A stretch of 64,000 bases of DNA from Prolixibacteraceae bacterium (GTDB lineage: Bacteria > Bacteroidota > Bacteroidia > Bacteroidales > Prolixibacteraceae). The translations under genes and the position numbers were made by a program. This document shows positions 8,154 through 16,543 of this stretch, piece after piece (position 1 is the stretch's first letter; every line of letters begins with the position of its first letter). The notes beneath the pieces were generated by a model. The model was given only the letters and a program-made list of their open reading frames with translations. It was not told where the DNA came from and ran no database searches. The stretch spans positions 372,001-436,000 of the forward strand of contig JAQUIJ010000003.1 of NCBI GenBank assembly GCA_028683385.1. Reading direction: 5' to 3'.

Positions 8154-10499
8154 ATGGCGAAAGATATTTCAGTATATAAAAAGTACATACGCATATTTTG
8201 GAATTTATACACGGCCGGTGTTGTTGCCGTTTTTCTGATGTTTTTTATGATTGCACAAGGATGGCTCGGTTTTATGCCTTCGTTTGAAGATCTTGAGAAT
8301 CCGGAAAGTTTGCTTGCATCGGAAGTTGTTTCAGCCGATGGTGTTGTGATGGGTACCTATTTTAAGGAAAACCGTAGTTTTGTTAACTACGACGAACTTA
8401 GCCCGGTATTGCTTAAAGCATTGGTGGCAACCGAAGATGTGAGATATTACGATCATTCAGGAATTGATATTCGCGGATTGATAAGAGTTGTAAAAGGAAT
8501 TGTGACGGGTAATACCAATTCGGGGGGGGGAAGTACCATTAGCCAACAGCTTGCAAAAATGCTTTTCCCACGCGATAATCTCGATAATAAACTTCAGCTT
8601 ATTTTCAGGAAATTTAAAGAATGGGTAATTGCTGTAAAACTTGAGAAAAGCTATACCAAAGAGGAAATCCTAACCATGTACCTGAATAAGTACGACTTCC
8701 TGAACCTGGCAGTTGGAATAAAGTCGGCTGCAACAGTCTATTTTAATACCACTCCGGATAAGCTGACCCTTGCTCAGTCTGCCATGTTGGTTGGAATGGC
8801 AAAAAATTCTTCGTTATTTAATCCGGTACGCCGGCCAGAACTTACACAACAACGCCGGAATGTGGTATTGGCTCAAATGGAGAAATACGGTTACATTTCG
8901 AAAGCTGAACGCGATGATGCCCAATCCCAACCTTTAAATCTCAATTACCATAAGGTCGATTTCAAAACCGGATTGGCGCCTTATTTTAGAGAATACCTTC
9001 GTCAGGCGTTGAATGCTGATCAGCCGAAACGATCGGATTATGCCGGATGGCAAATTCAGAAATACAAAGAAGATTCGGTGGAATGGTTGGTTAATCCGTT
9101 ATACGGATGGTGCAATAAAAACAAGAAAGCTGATGGTTCGACCTATAATTTGTATCGCGACGGGCTGAAGATTATCACGACCATCGATTCGAGAATGCAG
9201 GTTTATGCCGAAGAAGCTGTGAATAAACACCTGAAAGAAAACTTGCAGCCATCGTTCAATAAGCACATGCGTGTTTTGAAGAATCGTCCATTTTCGAATG
9301 ATTTATCGGTAGAGGTTGTTGACGGAATTATGAATCAGGGCATAAAGCAGTCGAAACGCTATTGGTTGGCCAAAAATAGTGGCAAGTCGTGGGACGAAAT
9401 TAAACAAGAATTCAACCGTCCGGTGGAGATGTCGGTCTTTTCGTATAAAGGCGATCGCGACACATTGATGACTCCTCTCGATTCGATGAAATATTATTAC
9501 AGTATTCTTCGATCCTCATTCATGTCGATGGAAATTAAAACCGGCCATGTAAAAGCTTACGTTGGTGGACCAGATTATCGTCATTTTATGTACGACATGG
9601 TAAAGGGCGGAAAGCGTCAGGTGGGATCGACAGTAAAACCATTCTTGTACACATTGGCCATGCAGAACGGAATGTCGCCATGCAGCAAAGTGCCCAATGT
9701 GCCTCAGCAATTCATTATGTACGATGGATCGATCTGGGAAGCTAAAAACTCGGGGAAAACGAAGTTTGATGATAAGATGGTTACGTTGAAGTGGGGTTTG
9801 GCTCACTCGGTGAATCAGGTTTCAGCTTGGGTAATGAAACAGTACAACCCACAATCAGTTGTTGATGTGATGAAAAAAATGGGTATTTATAGCCCAATAG
9901 ATCCGGTACCTTCCATGTTTTTGGGTACTTCAGATGTTACTTTATATGAAATGGTGGGAGCCTACGGGACGTTTGCCAATAAGGGTGTTTTTACCAAACC
10001 CATTTTTGTAACCCAAATTGAAGATCGCCATGGAAATATCATATCAACATTTCGATCTGATAGGCATGATGCAATCGATGAGCAGACGGCTTACCTTATG
10101 ATTCAATTAATGCGTGGCGTCGTTGATGCGGGTTCTGGAGGCCGATTGCGCTGGAGTCCTGACTATGGTGGATTCAAAGGTCCAATTGCAGGTAAGACAG
10201 GGACTACGCAGAATCATTCAGATGGCTGGTTTATTGGAATTACACCGCAATTGGTAAATGGGTCATGGACTGGCGCTGAACTTCGAAGTATCCATTTTGA
10301 TGATTTGCAATCGGGTCAGGGAGCTCGTATGGCTCTTCCTGTTTGGGGATATTTTATGCGAAAGGTATACGCTGATCGCAGTTTGCCATATCATGATCAG
10401 GTTGATTTCGAACGACCAGCCAATTTCTCGGTAAATATTAATTGTGATGATCCGGAGAGTATTGAACAGGAAAAGGATAATTCGGAGGAATTCTTTTAG
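8154..10499 (+). CDS. Bifunctional class A penicillin-binding protein (GT51 + transpeptidase)
   Basis: A 781-residue peptidoglycan synthase that polymerises glycan strands and cross-links peptides at the outer face of the inner membrane. One membrane anchor lies at about residues 14-36. The GT51 domain follows, with the catalytic Glu94 in ATEDVRYYDHSGID and the GGGSTISQQLAKM motif. The transpeptidase domain has the nucleophile Ser492 in STVK, the SVN triad at 552-554 and KTGTT at 681-685, so all catalytic motifs are intact. The length is typical for PBP1a-type enzymes of the phylum. It stands alone, divergent from topA. Identity as a class A PBP is certain; which of the paralogues it is cannot be told. 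Confidence 0.95.
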   Translation: MAKDISVYKKYIRIFWNLYTAGVVAVFLMFFMIAQGWLGFMPSFEDLENPESLLASEVVSADGVVMGTYFKENRSFVNYDELSPVLLKALVATEDVRYYDHSGIDIRGLIRVVKGIVTGNTNSGGGSTISQQLAKMLFPRDNLDNKLQLIFRKFKEWVIAVKLEKSYTKEEILTMYLNKYDFLNLAVGIKSAATVYFNTTPDKLTLAQSAMLVGMAKNSSLFNPVRRPELTQQRRNVVLAQMEKYGYISKAERDDAQSQPLNLNYHKVDFKTGLAPYFREYLRQALNADQPKRSDYAGWQIQKYKEDSVEWLVNPLYGWCNKNKKADGSTYNLYRDGLKIITTIDSRMQVYAEEAVNKHLKENLQPSFNKHMRVLKNRPFSNDLSVEVVDGIMNQGIKQSKRYWLAKNSGKSWDEIKQEFNRPVEMSVFSYKGDRDTLMTPLDSMKYYYSILRSSFMSMEIKTGHVKAYVGGPDYRHFMYDMVKGGKRQVGSTVKPFLYTLAMQNGMSPCSKVPNVPQQFIMYDGSIWEAKNSGKTKFDDKMVTLKWGLAHSVNQVSAWVMKQYNPQSVVDVMKKMGIYSPIDPVPSMFLGTSDVTLYEMVGAYGTFANKGVFTKPIFVTQIEDRHGNIISTFRSDRHDAIDEQTAYLMIQLMRGVVDAGSGGRLRWSPDYGGFKGPIAGKTGTTQNHSDGWFIGITPQLVNGSWTGAELRSIHFDDLQSGQGARMALPVWGYFMRKVYADRSLPYHDQVDFERPANFSVNINCDDPESIEQEKDNSEEFF

Positions 10500-10509
10500 G
10501 AAAGGAAGT

Positions 10510-10540
10510 GTTGAGAGTTCGAAGTTTGGAGTGTAAGAGT
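10510..10540 (+). repeat. 7-bp-period repeat (GTYnGRA-like heptads), copy 1
   Basis: Just after the PBP stop codon come four consecutive heptads: GTTGAGA, GTTCGAA, GTTTGGA, GTGTAAG. They share GT at the start and a purine-rich end. The same period and theme recur near 47.66, 47.84 and 63.06 kb. Confidence 0.5.
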
Positions 10541-10773
10541 TAATTTTCTCTATATCGCTGGAAGTATGCTATTCCCTATCAATCCGGTAAGCTTTATTAA
10601 GTAGAATGAGGCACACTGAGCGTCATTTTCTACCGCATTTCAGTTGCAATCAGCGATTTCTTGTCTGTAAGTAAGCTATTTTATTTTATTAAATGTTCTT
10701 TTGTCAAAGTCCTTTGTTTTGACTACGATTCTGTTGTTAGATATACTGCCCCAATAATTCCGCTCATAATATC

Positions 10774-11181
10774 TTAACCCAATTGTCCATTGTTTGTTAT
10801 TCTTTGGTTTATCAAACGGTGTAATTGCTTTTTCATATATATATCTGAAGCTTTTACGTTAACTTGAAAATTTATTATCGAGTCCGACATAGATATGTTG
10901 AGCATATCCGCTTTAAAGAATCCTGGCAAATAGCCTTCCCGGGCTTCGTCAAAGTCGTCGCTTGTCCCGTAATAAATACCTGAAATTTTATTGTTGATTT
11001 CTTCTAGTTTGATGTAATGGTTCTCGATTAGGTCTTTGGTATTGTTCTCATATTTATATTCGTAAATCCCCAATATATTCTTTGGTCTATTGTCAACCTC
11101 CGTTTCTGCTGTTTTCTGCGCAAATCCAATATTGATTTGGAGGAATGCAGTTGTCAAGATGAGAAATGTTGTTTGTTTCAT
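10774..11181 (-). CDS. Small exported protein of unknown function, probably frameshifted
   Basis: The open frame codes for 135 residues with a signal peptide (MKQTTFLILTTAFLQINIGF, cleavage after AQ) and a small beta-rich domain (GIYEYKYENN, IKLEEINNKISGIYYG). I do not recognise the family. The last 20 residues look unnatural. Removing one TA from the (AT)5 run at 10835-10844 continues the protein in the next frame as DIYEKAITPFDKPKNNKQW and onward to a stop at 10676, giving 167 residues. So this is either a pseudogene, a slippage-prone gene or a sequence error. It is a lone gene between the PBP gene and the tatA terminator. Confidence 0.55.
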   Translation of the reverse strand: MKQTTFLILTTAFLQINIGFAQKTAETEVDNRPKNILGIYEYKYENNTKDLIENHYIKLEEINNKISGIYYGTSDDFDEAREGYLPGFFKADMLNISMSDSIINFQVNVKASDIYMKKQLHRLINQRITNNGQLG

Positions 11182-11263
11182 GCTCTGTTCTGGTATTAGT
11201 AGGAACTATTACATGTCCCCATAATATGCAAACTTTAGAAGGGTATAGACGAAATTATATAAA

Positions 11264-11295
11264 AAGTGCCTAAAGTTTTTTAACTTCAGGCACTT
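11264..11295 (-). terminator. Intrinsic terminator after tatA
   Basis: On the minus strand AAGTGCCT and AGGCACTT pair, with AAGTT/AACTT continuing the stem after a mismatch. TTTTTATAT follows. It begins 33 bases after the tatA stop and closes the M23 peptidase-dxr-rseP-tatA unit. Confidence 0.75.
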
Positions 11296-11327
11296 CGAAT
11301 TTTAGGTACTACCCACTATTTTTTTTA

Positions 11328-11525
11328 TTATTTTTCAAGCTTTTCAGAGTCTTTCTTTGGCTCGTCGTCGTCAGTTTTAGAAGCATTCTTGAATTCTTTT
11401 ATACCTTTTCCCAGGCCTTTCATCAATTCAGGGATTTTGGTTCCGCCAAACATCAACACAACCACAACCAACACAACAATAAGCTCCTGAGGTCCAATTA
11501 CACCGGCGATAATTAATAAGTTCAT
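11328..11525 (-). CDS. tatA: Twin-arginine translocase subunit TatA/E
   Basis: A 65-residue single-span membrane protein. The N-terminal helix (IGPQELIVVLVVVVLMFGG), the hinge FGGTKIPELMKGLGKG and the charged amphipathic region leading to a lysine/aspartate-rich tail are the full TatA/E layout. It helps form the pore for folded, twin-arginine-tagged proteins; one such substrate, the GH36-like protein at 18880, is in this window. It lies 71 bp after rseP on the same strand and is followed by a strong terminator. No tatC is present here. Confidence 0.92.
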   Translation of the reverse strand: MNLLIIAGVIGPQELIVVLVVVVLMFGGTKIPELMKGLGKGIKEFKNASKTDDDEPKKDSEKLEK

Positions 11526-11596
11526 AATATAAAGTTTAAATGGTTTTACAATTAAAAGGTTTCCACAAAAGTAACAAAAATTACAAATTCAGATAT

Positions 11597-12925
11597 TTAT
11601 TTAAAGAGTTTATAAATATCATTTAAGTTGGCAAAGAGTACCAGCGAAAGTAATAGTACCATACCTGCAATTTGCGCATATTCCAAAAACTTATCACCCG
11701 GTTTACGTCCGGTAATCATTTCGAAAAGAAGGAACATTACATGCCCTCCATCAAGCGCCGGAATAGGTAAAAGATTCATTACCCCAAGAATAATGGAGAG
11801 GAATGCAGTCATACTCCAGAATGAAAACCAACTCCAGGCCCCAGGAAAAATATTACCAATGGCAATAAAACCGCCGAGACTCTCGTAAGCCTTGGTTTTT
11901 GGAGAGAATATCAGTTTAAATTGTTTCAAATAATCGCTAATTGTACTAAGCCCTCTGTTTATTCCAGCAGGTATCGATTCAACCAGGCTATATTCAATGG
12001 TTTTTAATTCGAATATTTTCTCGAGATTCAGATCAAGTGCAATTCCAAGCGCACCTGTTGGAGGAATAACTATGGGCAAAGCCATTTCCTGATTGTTTCT
12101 CATTACATTCAAGGTGATTTTCTTTCCAATATTCTCCCGAAGTGCTGCTTTAAACTGATCATTGTATTCGTATCTTAAGCTGTCCATCCCCAAAATCTGG
12201 TCGCCAACGTTAAGCCCTGCTTCTTTGGCTGGCGAATCTTTAGCGATTTTTGCAATTTTATAATTGAACGGAATACGGAACGACATATCCAGCCTGTTTT
12301 TAATCATAAGAGCAAGATCCTCGTCCGAGATTTCAACATCTACTTTTTCTCCATTACGTTCAACCTGAACCGCAGAGGCTTTGTCAAGAATGATCGTTGG
12401 TACTACTTTACGAAAATCCTCAACTGGCATATTTGCTACTGAAAGTATTTTATCGCCATTCTGAAACCCAACTTTCATTCCGATGGAGTCAACTTCAATT
12501 CCATACTTTACATTTGCAGTTGGCAAATATGATTCACCCCAGGCATATAATATACCTATGTATATAATGAAAGCAAGGATGAAATTCATAACTACACCAC
12601 CAACCATGATCAACAGACGCTGCCATGTTTTTTTTGCACGAAATTCGTAAGGTTGGGCAGGTAACTTCATCGCTTCCTTATCCATCGATTCGTCGATCAT
12701 TCCCGAGATTTTTACATAACCACCCAGGGGCAGCCAGCCGACGCCATATTCAGTATCTCCTTTTTTTACCTTAAAAAGAGAGAACCATGGATCAAAAAAC
12801 AGATAGAATTTCTCAACTCGGGTTTTAAATAACCGGGCAAACATAAAATGCCCAAATTCGTGTATGATAACTAATAGGGATAAACTTAGAACAAGTTGAG
12901 CAGCTTTTATTAATACTATTTCCAT
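11597..12925 (-). CDS. rseP: RIP metalloprotease RseP (site-2 protease)
   Basis: A 442-residue intramembrane zinc protease. The first membrane helix carries HEFGH (His22, Glu23, His26) and the third metal ligand lies in the LDGGHVMF segment near the C-terminus. Two central PDZ regions are visible (around GIEVDSIGMKVGFQNGDKIL and IAKDSPAKEAGLNVGDQIL). Four membrane spans are expected. RseP cleaves membrane-bound anti-sigma factors and leftover signal peptides. It follows dxr by 18 bp, a pairing seen widely in bacteria, and precedes tatA. No rseA-type anti-sigma gene is in the window, so the substrate is unknown. Confidence 0.95.
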   Translation of the reverse strand: MEIVLIKAAQLVLSLSLLVIIHEFGHFMFARLFKTRVEKFYLFFDPWFSLFKVKKGDTEYGVGWLPLGGYVKISGMIDESMDKEAMKLPAQPYEFRAKKTWQRLLIMVGGVVMNFILAFIIYIGILYAWGESYLPTANVKYGIEVDSIGMKVGFQNGDKILSVANMPVEDFRKVVPTIILDKASAVQVERNGEKVDVEISDEDLALMIKNRLDMSFRIPFNYKIAKIAKDSPAKEAGLNVGDQILGMDSLRYEYNDQFKAALRENIGKKITLNVMRNNQEMALPIVIPPTGALGIALDLNLEKIFELKTIEYSLVESIPAGINRGLSTISDYLKQFKLIFSPKTKAYESLGGFIAIGNIFPGAWSWFSFWSMTAFLSIILGVMNLLPIPALDGGHVMFLLFEMITGRKPGDKFLEYAQIAGMVLLLSLVLFANLNDIYKLFK

Positions 12926-12943
12926 CGACTGTTTTTTCTGTTT

Positions 12944-14116
12944 TTAAATCTTTTGTTTTGTCCTGCTTTTCACTAAGGCAGATGTCATTATCCTGACTTC
13001 TTTATCTGATTGGACATAGTCTTCCAGATTCGGATTTTTCAGATAAGTGGCATTTTCCATGGCCTGTTCAATAATTTCAGGCATCTGTAGAAAACTGATT
13101 TTATCGTTCAGAAAAGCCTGCACCACCACCTCGTTTGCTGCGTTTAGAATACAAGGCATATTTCCTCCAAGATTCAGCGCTTCAAAAGCGAGTGCAAGGT
13201 TACGAAAATTTTTTGTATTTGGCTGTTCAAATGTAAGTTTGGGGTAATCTAAAAAGCTGAATCGTTTGAATGTTGATGGTAACCTATCCGGAAAATTAAG
13301 GGCATACTGAATCGGTAATTTCATATCAGGCAGTCCCATTTGCGCTTTCATCGATCCATCGCGAAACTGAACTAAGGAATGAATGATGCTCTGCGGATGT
13401 ACCACAACATCTATTTGTTCCGGCTTTAATCCGAAAAGCCATTTTGCCTCGATCACCTCGAACCCTTTATTCATCATTGAAGCAGAGTCGATCGTGATTT
13501 TGGCGCCCATATCCCAGTTGGGATGTTTCAGCGCATCTGCCTTGGTTACATTGGCCAATTGTTCCAGCGAAAATCCTCTAAACGGGCCTCCGGAAGCAGT
13601 GAGGTAAATTTTTTCAATTTCGTTATTGAATTCTCCGACCAGGCATTGAAAAATAGCCGAGTGTTCCGAATCGACCGGATAAATATTCACTTTGTGTTCA
13701 ATGGCAAGTTGATTGATGATTTCGCCTGCCACAACCATTGTTTCCTTATTAGCCAGAGCAATGTGCTTGCCAGCTTTAATGGCATTGCAAGTTGGGATCA
13801 GTCCTGAGTAGCCAACCATAGCGGTAACCACCAAATCAATGGTATCCATCTCAACCACTTGTTGCAAAGCCTCTCTTCCGGCGTAAACTTTAATGGGCTC
13901 ATTTTTTAGAGCTTCTGTCAATTGGTCATAGTGGCACGAATTTGAAATTACGACCACATTCGGCTGGAATTTCTTGGCCTGATCAATCAGTAAACTAATG
14001 TTGTTGTTGGCTGTCAGAACTTCAACCTCAAAATGATCGGGGTTTTGTGATATCACATCCAAAGTTTGTGTCCCGATTGATCCGGTCGACCCCAAAATGG
14101 CAATACGTTTCTTCAT
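12944..14116 (-). CDS. dxr: 1-deoxy-D-xylulose-5-phosphate reductoisomerase
   Basis: A 390-residue enzyme of the MEP isoprenoid pathway, converting DXP to methylerythritol 4-phosphate with NADPH. The NADPH-binding loop GSTGSIGTQTLDV is at residues 9-21. The metal-binding region VDSEHSAIFQ and the substrate segment IDSASMMNKGFEVIEA are intact, and NAANEVVVQAFL lies in the C-terminal domain. The length is standard. It is the middle gene of a tight cluster: 8 bp after the M23 peptidase gene and 18 bp before rseP. It feeds prenyl precursors for the menaquinone side chain made by genes at 21-27 kb. Confidence 0.97.
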   Translation of the reverse strand: MKKRIAILGSTGSIGTQTLDVISQNPDHFEVEVLTANNNISLLIDQAKKFQPNVVVISNSCHYDQLTEALKNEPIKVYAGREALQQVVEMDTIDLVVTAMVGYSGLIPTCNAIKAGKHIALANKETMVVAGEIINQLAIEHKVNIYPVDSEHSAIFQCLVGEFNNEIEKIYLTASGGPFRGFSLEQLANVTKADALKHPNWDMGAKITIDSASMMNKGFEVIEAKWLFGLKPEQIDVVVHPQSIIHSLVQFRDGSMKAQMGLPDMKLPIQYALNFPDRLPSTFKRFSFLDYPKLTFEQPNTKNFRNLALAFEALNLGGNMPCILNAANEVVVQAFLNDKISFLQMPEIIEQAMENATYLKNPNLEDYVQSDKEVRIMTSALVKSRTKQKI

Positions 14117-14124
14117 AAAAAGGT

Positions 14125-14988
14125 TTAAAAATCAATATAGGTTTCTGGGTCAAGGGCAGTTCCATTGTGCCAAAGTTCAAAATGAAGATGCGGACCGGTT
14201 GTCAGCTCACCGCTATTCCCCATAATGGCAATTGCATCACCAGCTTTTACTTTATCGCCAACCTCTTTAAGCAATTCAGCATTGTGTTTATAGGCAGAAA
14301 TGAGATTATTTTCGTGCTGAATATAAATAGAATAGCCTGTATTCATAGTCCATCCGGCAAAAACAACAGTTCCGTCCAAAACGCTCGATATCCTTGAGTT
14401 TGGACTTCCAACAATATCAACTGCAAAGTGTTCTGTTTTGGTGTTGAATTTATTGGTAATTAATCCGCGTAACGGCGTAAAGAAATGAATATTTGAAATG
14501 CTTGGCAGCTTTTTCTGATTGTTTGAAATCGATAAATTAAGTTTTTCCTCCAATAGCTTATCCTGAAATATTGAATCGGCATTGGAACTTTTAAACTTCA
14601 CGTCATAGGTCTTTAGGCTAGATGAGGGCGTTGACGATTCATCCAAAGGAACATCTCCCTGAAACAAGGTTTTTATCTTCTCGAAGTAGCTATCCCTGTT
14701 TTTAATTTCATTTTCCAAAGAGTCAACCAATATGTAATTGTAAATAATCTGCTGACGTACTTTGGCGCTTGGATATCCAGGAATATTTTCGCGTAAAGGA
14801 GTATAAGCAATAATAACTGTTGTGAAAAGAATAAGCAGGATGGCTCCTATGCTTCCTAGAGTCAATACCTTTATGGGGGTAAGTTTAATGCTCCAAACCG
14901 TTTGAATCGACGAGTCATTGTAAATGATCAACCGATAATGGTCTTTCAGCATCTGAAATATTTTCTTTCGAAACTCTTTTCTGTTCAT
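14125..14988 (-). CDS. M23 family membrane-anchored peptidoglycan peptidase
   Basis: A 287-residue protein with a cytoplasmic N-terminus, one membrane helix (about residues 39-62) and a periplasmic helical stretch. A C-terminal LytM/M23 zinc peptidase domain follows. Its metal ligands are seen in EHFAVDI (His, Asp) and GPHLHFELW (the HxH motif), so the site looks active rather than EnvC-like. Enzymes of this class cut peptide cross-bridges during growth or division. It is the first gene of the unit reading into dxr-rseP-tatA. Confidence 0.88.
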   Translation of the reverse strand: MNRKEFRKKIFQMLKDHYRLIIYNDSSIQTVWSIKLTPIKVLTLGSIGAILLILFTTVIIAYTPLRENIPGYPSAKVRQQIIYNYILVDSLENEIKNRDSYFEKIKTLFQGDVPLDESSTPSSSLKTYDVKFKSSNADSIFQDKLLEEKLNLSISNNQKKLPSISNIHFFTPLRGLITNKFNTKTEHFAVDIVGSPNSRISSVLDGTVVFAGWTMNTGYSIYIQHENNLISAYKHNAELLKEVGDKVKAGDAIAIMGNSGELTTGPHLHFELWHNGTALDPETYIDF

Positions 14989-15132
14989 TGTACGATTTTT
15001 CGCACAACAAAATTAGAAGAATTTAGAGAAAACTAACCCGCTGCTTAGTTTATTAATACTTTTTAACGATGAGATTAGACGAATAACAAATAATTTTTTC
15101 ATTTCTGATTAGGAAAATCTAAAAGTATCGTC

Positions 15133-15140
15133 TATATTTG
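15133..15140 (+). promoter_or_regulatory. -7 promoter element for tRNA-fMet
   Basis: TATATTTG fits TAnnTTTG exactly and lies about 73 bases upstream of the tRNA, giving a processed 5' leader of about 65 bases. No clear TTTG is present at -33. Confidence 0.5.
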
Positions 15141-15212
15141 CACCCGCTTAGCAGAGATGAAATCAGCAGAGCGAAGTTCTTAAAAACGACGATACATTAT
15201 CTAAAGATATAT

Positions 15213-15285
15213 TGCGGGATGGAGCAGTTGGTAGCTCGTTGGGCTCATAACCCAAAGGCCGTCGGTTCGAGTCCGGCTCCCGCTA
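15213..15285 (+). tRNA. Initiator tRNA-fMet (CAT)
   Basis: A 73-base cloverleaf with the CAT anticodon at 15246-15248. Initiator marks are the three G:C pairs in the anticodon stem (GGG before the loop, CCC after) and the A11:T24 pair in the D stem (GAGC/GCTC). An unpaired 1:72 position is also present, here T:T instead of the common C:A. The T arm is GTCGG TTCGAGT CCGGC, with one G:T pair. CCA is not encoded. These features separate it from elongator tRNA-Met. Confidence 0.92.
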
Positions 15286-15290
15286 CTACG

Positions 15291-15323
15291 AAAGCTTTGG
15301 CATTTACGCCAGAGCTTTTTTTA
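15291..15323 (+). terminator. Intrinsic terminator after tRNA-fMet
   Basis: AAAGCTTTGGC pairs with GCCAGAGCTTT (one G:T) around a 6-base loop, followed by a T run. It starts 6 bases after the tRNA. Confidence 0.8.
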
Positions 15324-15340
15324 TGCCCTTTTCAGAATAA

Positions 15341-15373
15341 AAAAAGAGCTGTTTCAGTTTGCACTAAAACAGC
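15341..15373 (-). terminator. Intrinsic terminator for the exported protein gene at 15411
   Basis: On the minus strand GCTGTTT and AAACAGC pair around a 12-base loop and are followed by TCTTTTTTTATT. It lies about 40 bases past the stop codon of the gene. Confidence 0.6.
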
Positions 15374-15410
15374 CATAAAGACAAAATCTTATTTGTTCTC
15401 AAATATCGTA

Positions 15411-15941
15411 TTAGCGGATATTACTTACCGAATTTTTAGCCGTATCGTGTTTAGTTTTTAATTTAACTTGTCCATATTCGACTCCATTTACATAGATTGT
15501 GTGTAAAGTATCATGCTTAAGCGTAACTGAAAAATTTCCATTTTCATCTGTTATCGTGCTGGCCTCATCACCTGTTTCGGGTTGCGAAATGGTAATTTTA
15601 ACCTTGCTATTCGACATTCTTCCGGTTGCTGCATACGAAGCAGATGACGCTCCTCCACCGGCTCCTCCAGCCAAGTTGCCGACTGATGAAACAGCGGACG
15701 AAACAATCACCCCTTTAACTGTTAAGCCATTTACAACTGTTCTGTTTTTCTGATCGCGCTCATTGCCCGAAAATATTTCTACCGAATATGGTAATTTGAA
15801 GTTATTTACAGCTGCAATCTTTGAACGAACAGCATTGTCGTTATTCGACATTGAAATTTGTTTTTCCTGTCCTAAGGCAATCGAGACAGAACCTATTAGT
15901 ATTAGGAGAAGTAAAATATTTGTTTTCTTCATTTTTCTCAT
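15411..15941 (-). CDS. Exported small protein with carboxypeptidase-regulatory-like C-terminus
   Basis: A 176-residue protein (173 if started at the second Met, MKKTNILLL) with a signal peptide ending near ALGQ. The middle has a small-residue run (AVSSVGNLAGGAGGGA). The C-terminal part, KVKITISQPETGDEAST then TDENGNFSVTLKHDT, resembles a carboxypeptidase-regulatory or CarboxypepD_reg-like beta sandwich. It lies 19 bp downstream of another exported protein that has a very similar AVSSVGG segment, so the two are probably co-expressed and may interact. No specific function is recognised. Confidence 0.65.
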   Translation of the reverse strand: MRKMKKTNILLLLILIGSVSIALGQEKQISMSNNDNAVRSKIAAVNNFKLPYSVEIFSGNERDQKNRTVVNGLTVKGVIVSSAVSSVGNLAGGAGGGASSASYAATGRMSNSKVKITISQPETGDEASTITDENGNFSVTLKHDTLHTIYVNGVEYGQVKLKTKHDTAKNSVSNIR

Positions 15942-15960
15942 AATTGTCGTTGTTTTAAAA

Positions 15961-16539
15961 TTAGTTTACTGAAATCACCTTATAGGTTTGTTTTTCAACT
16001 ACAATTCCAAACTTCACCTGAATTTTCGCTGCGTCTTTTGATCCGGCATCCAAATTTATGGTCAATTCGTATTCCCCGTCAGCTAAACTGGAAGGCATTT
16101 TAAAATCGTTCCCGGCATCACGAATCTGCCAAATAACTTTACCTCCACCAACACTTGAAACTGCCGCAGAGATAACTGCTCCGCCGGGCAATGCCCCGCC
16201 TAAAAGTGAAGCCCCTTGAGCTAGCGCACCGCCTGTGGCATGTAATCCAGCATTGACTTTATTTACTTCTGAAACACTCATTTGAGAAACCCGATGCGTA
16301 GAAGAATTGATGAGAAAAGCCTGTTTGTTGGGAAAAATCACATAAGAGCCTGCAGCATTCAATCCTGCATTTACTTTTTCTCCGAATGTGGCTCCCTGCG
16401 TTTGTTTGGGCACAGTTACATTCATCGAAATCCGGTTGGGCATGCCGCCATTGATATTATTTACCGATTTTTCGGTTTGCCCTGCAGCACAAATTGTCGA
16501 GCCCAAAATCAAAACGATGGTGAAAAGATTGTTTTTCAT
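15961..16539 (-). CDS. Exported protein of unknown function with Gly/Ala-rich core
   Basis: A 192-residue protein with a signal peptide (MKNNLFTIVLILGSTICAAG). A Gly/Ala-rich hydrophobic core (LLGGALPGGAVISAAVSSV) and a C-terminal beta-rich part (VIWQIRDAG, YELTINLDAG) follow. The core could be a membrane-inserting or amyloid-like segment. It is 4 bp downstream of the DUF4395 gene and 19 bp upstream of the next exported protein, so three genes form an operon. I do not recognise a named family. Confidence 0.6.
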   Translation of the reverse strand: MKNNLFTIVLILGSTICAAGQTEKSVNNINGGMPNRISMNVTVPKQTQGATFGEKVNAGLNAAGSYVIFPNKQAFLINSSTHRVSQMSVSEVNKVNAGLHATGGALAQGASLLGGALPGGAVISAAVSSVGGGKVIWQIRDAGNDFKMPSSLADGEYELTINLDAGSKDAAKIQVKFGIVVEKQTYKVISVN

Positions 16540-16543
16540 AGGT

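Noticed and set aside
15138-15461. 107-codon open frame across the tRNA
   Set aside because: It contains the whole tRNA-fMet and two terminators, so it cannot be a real gene.
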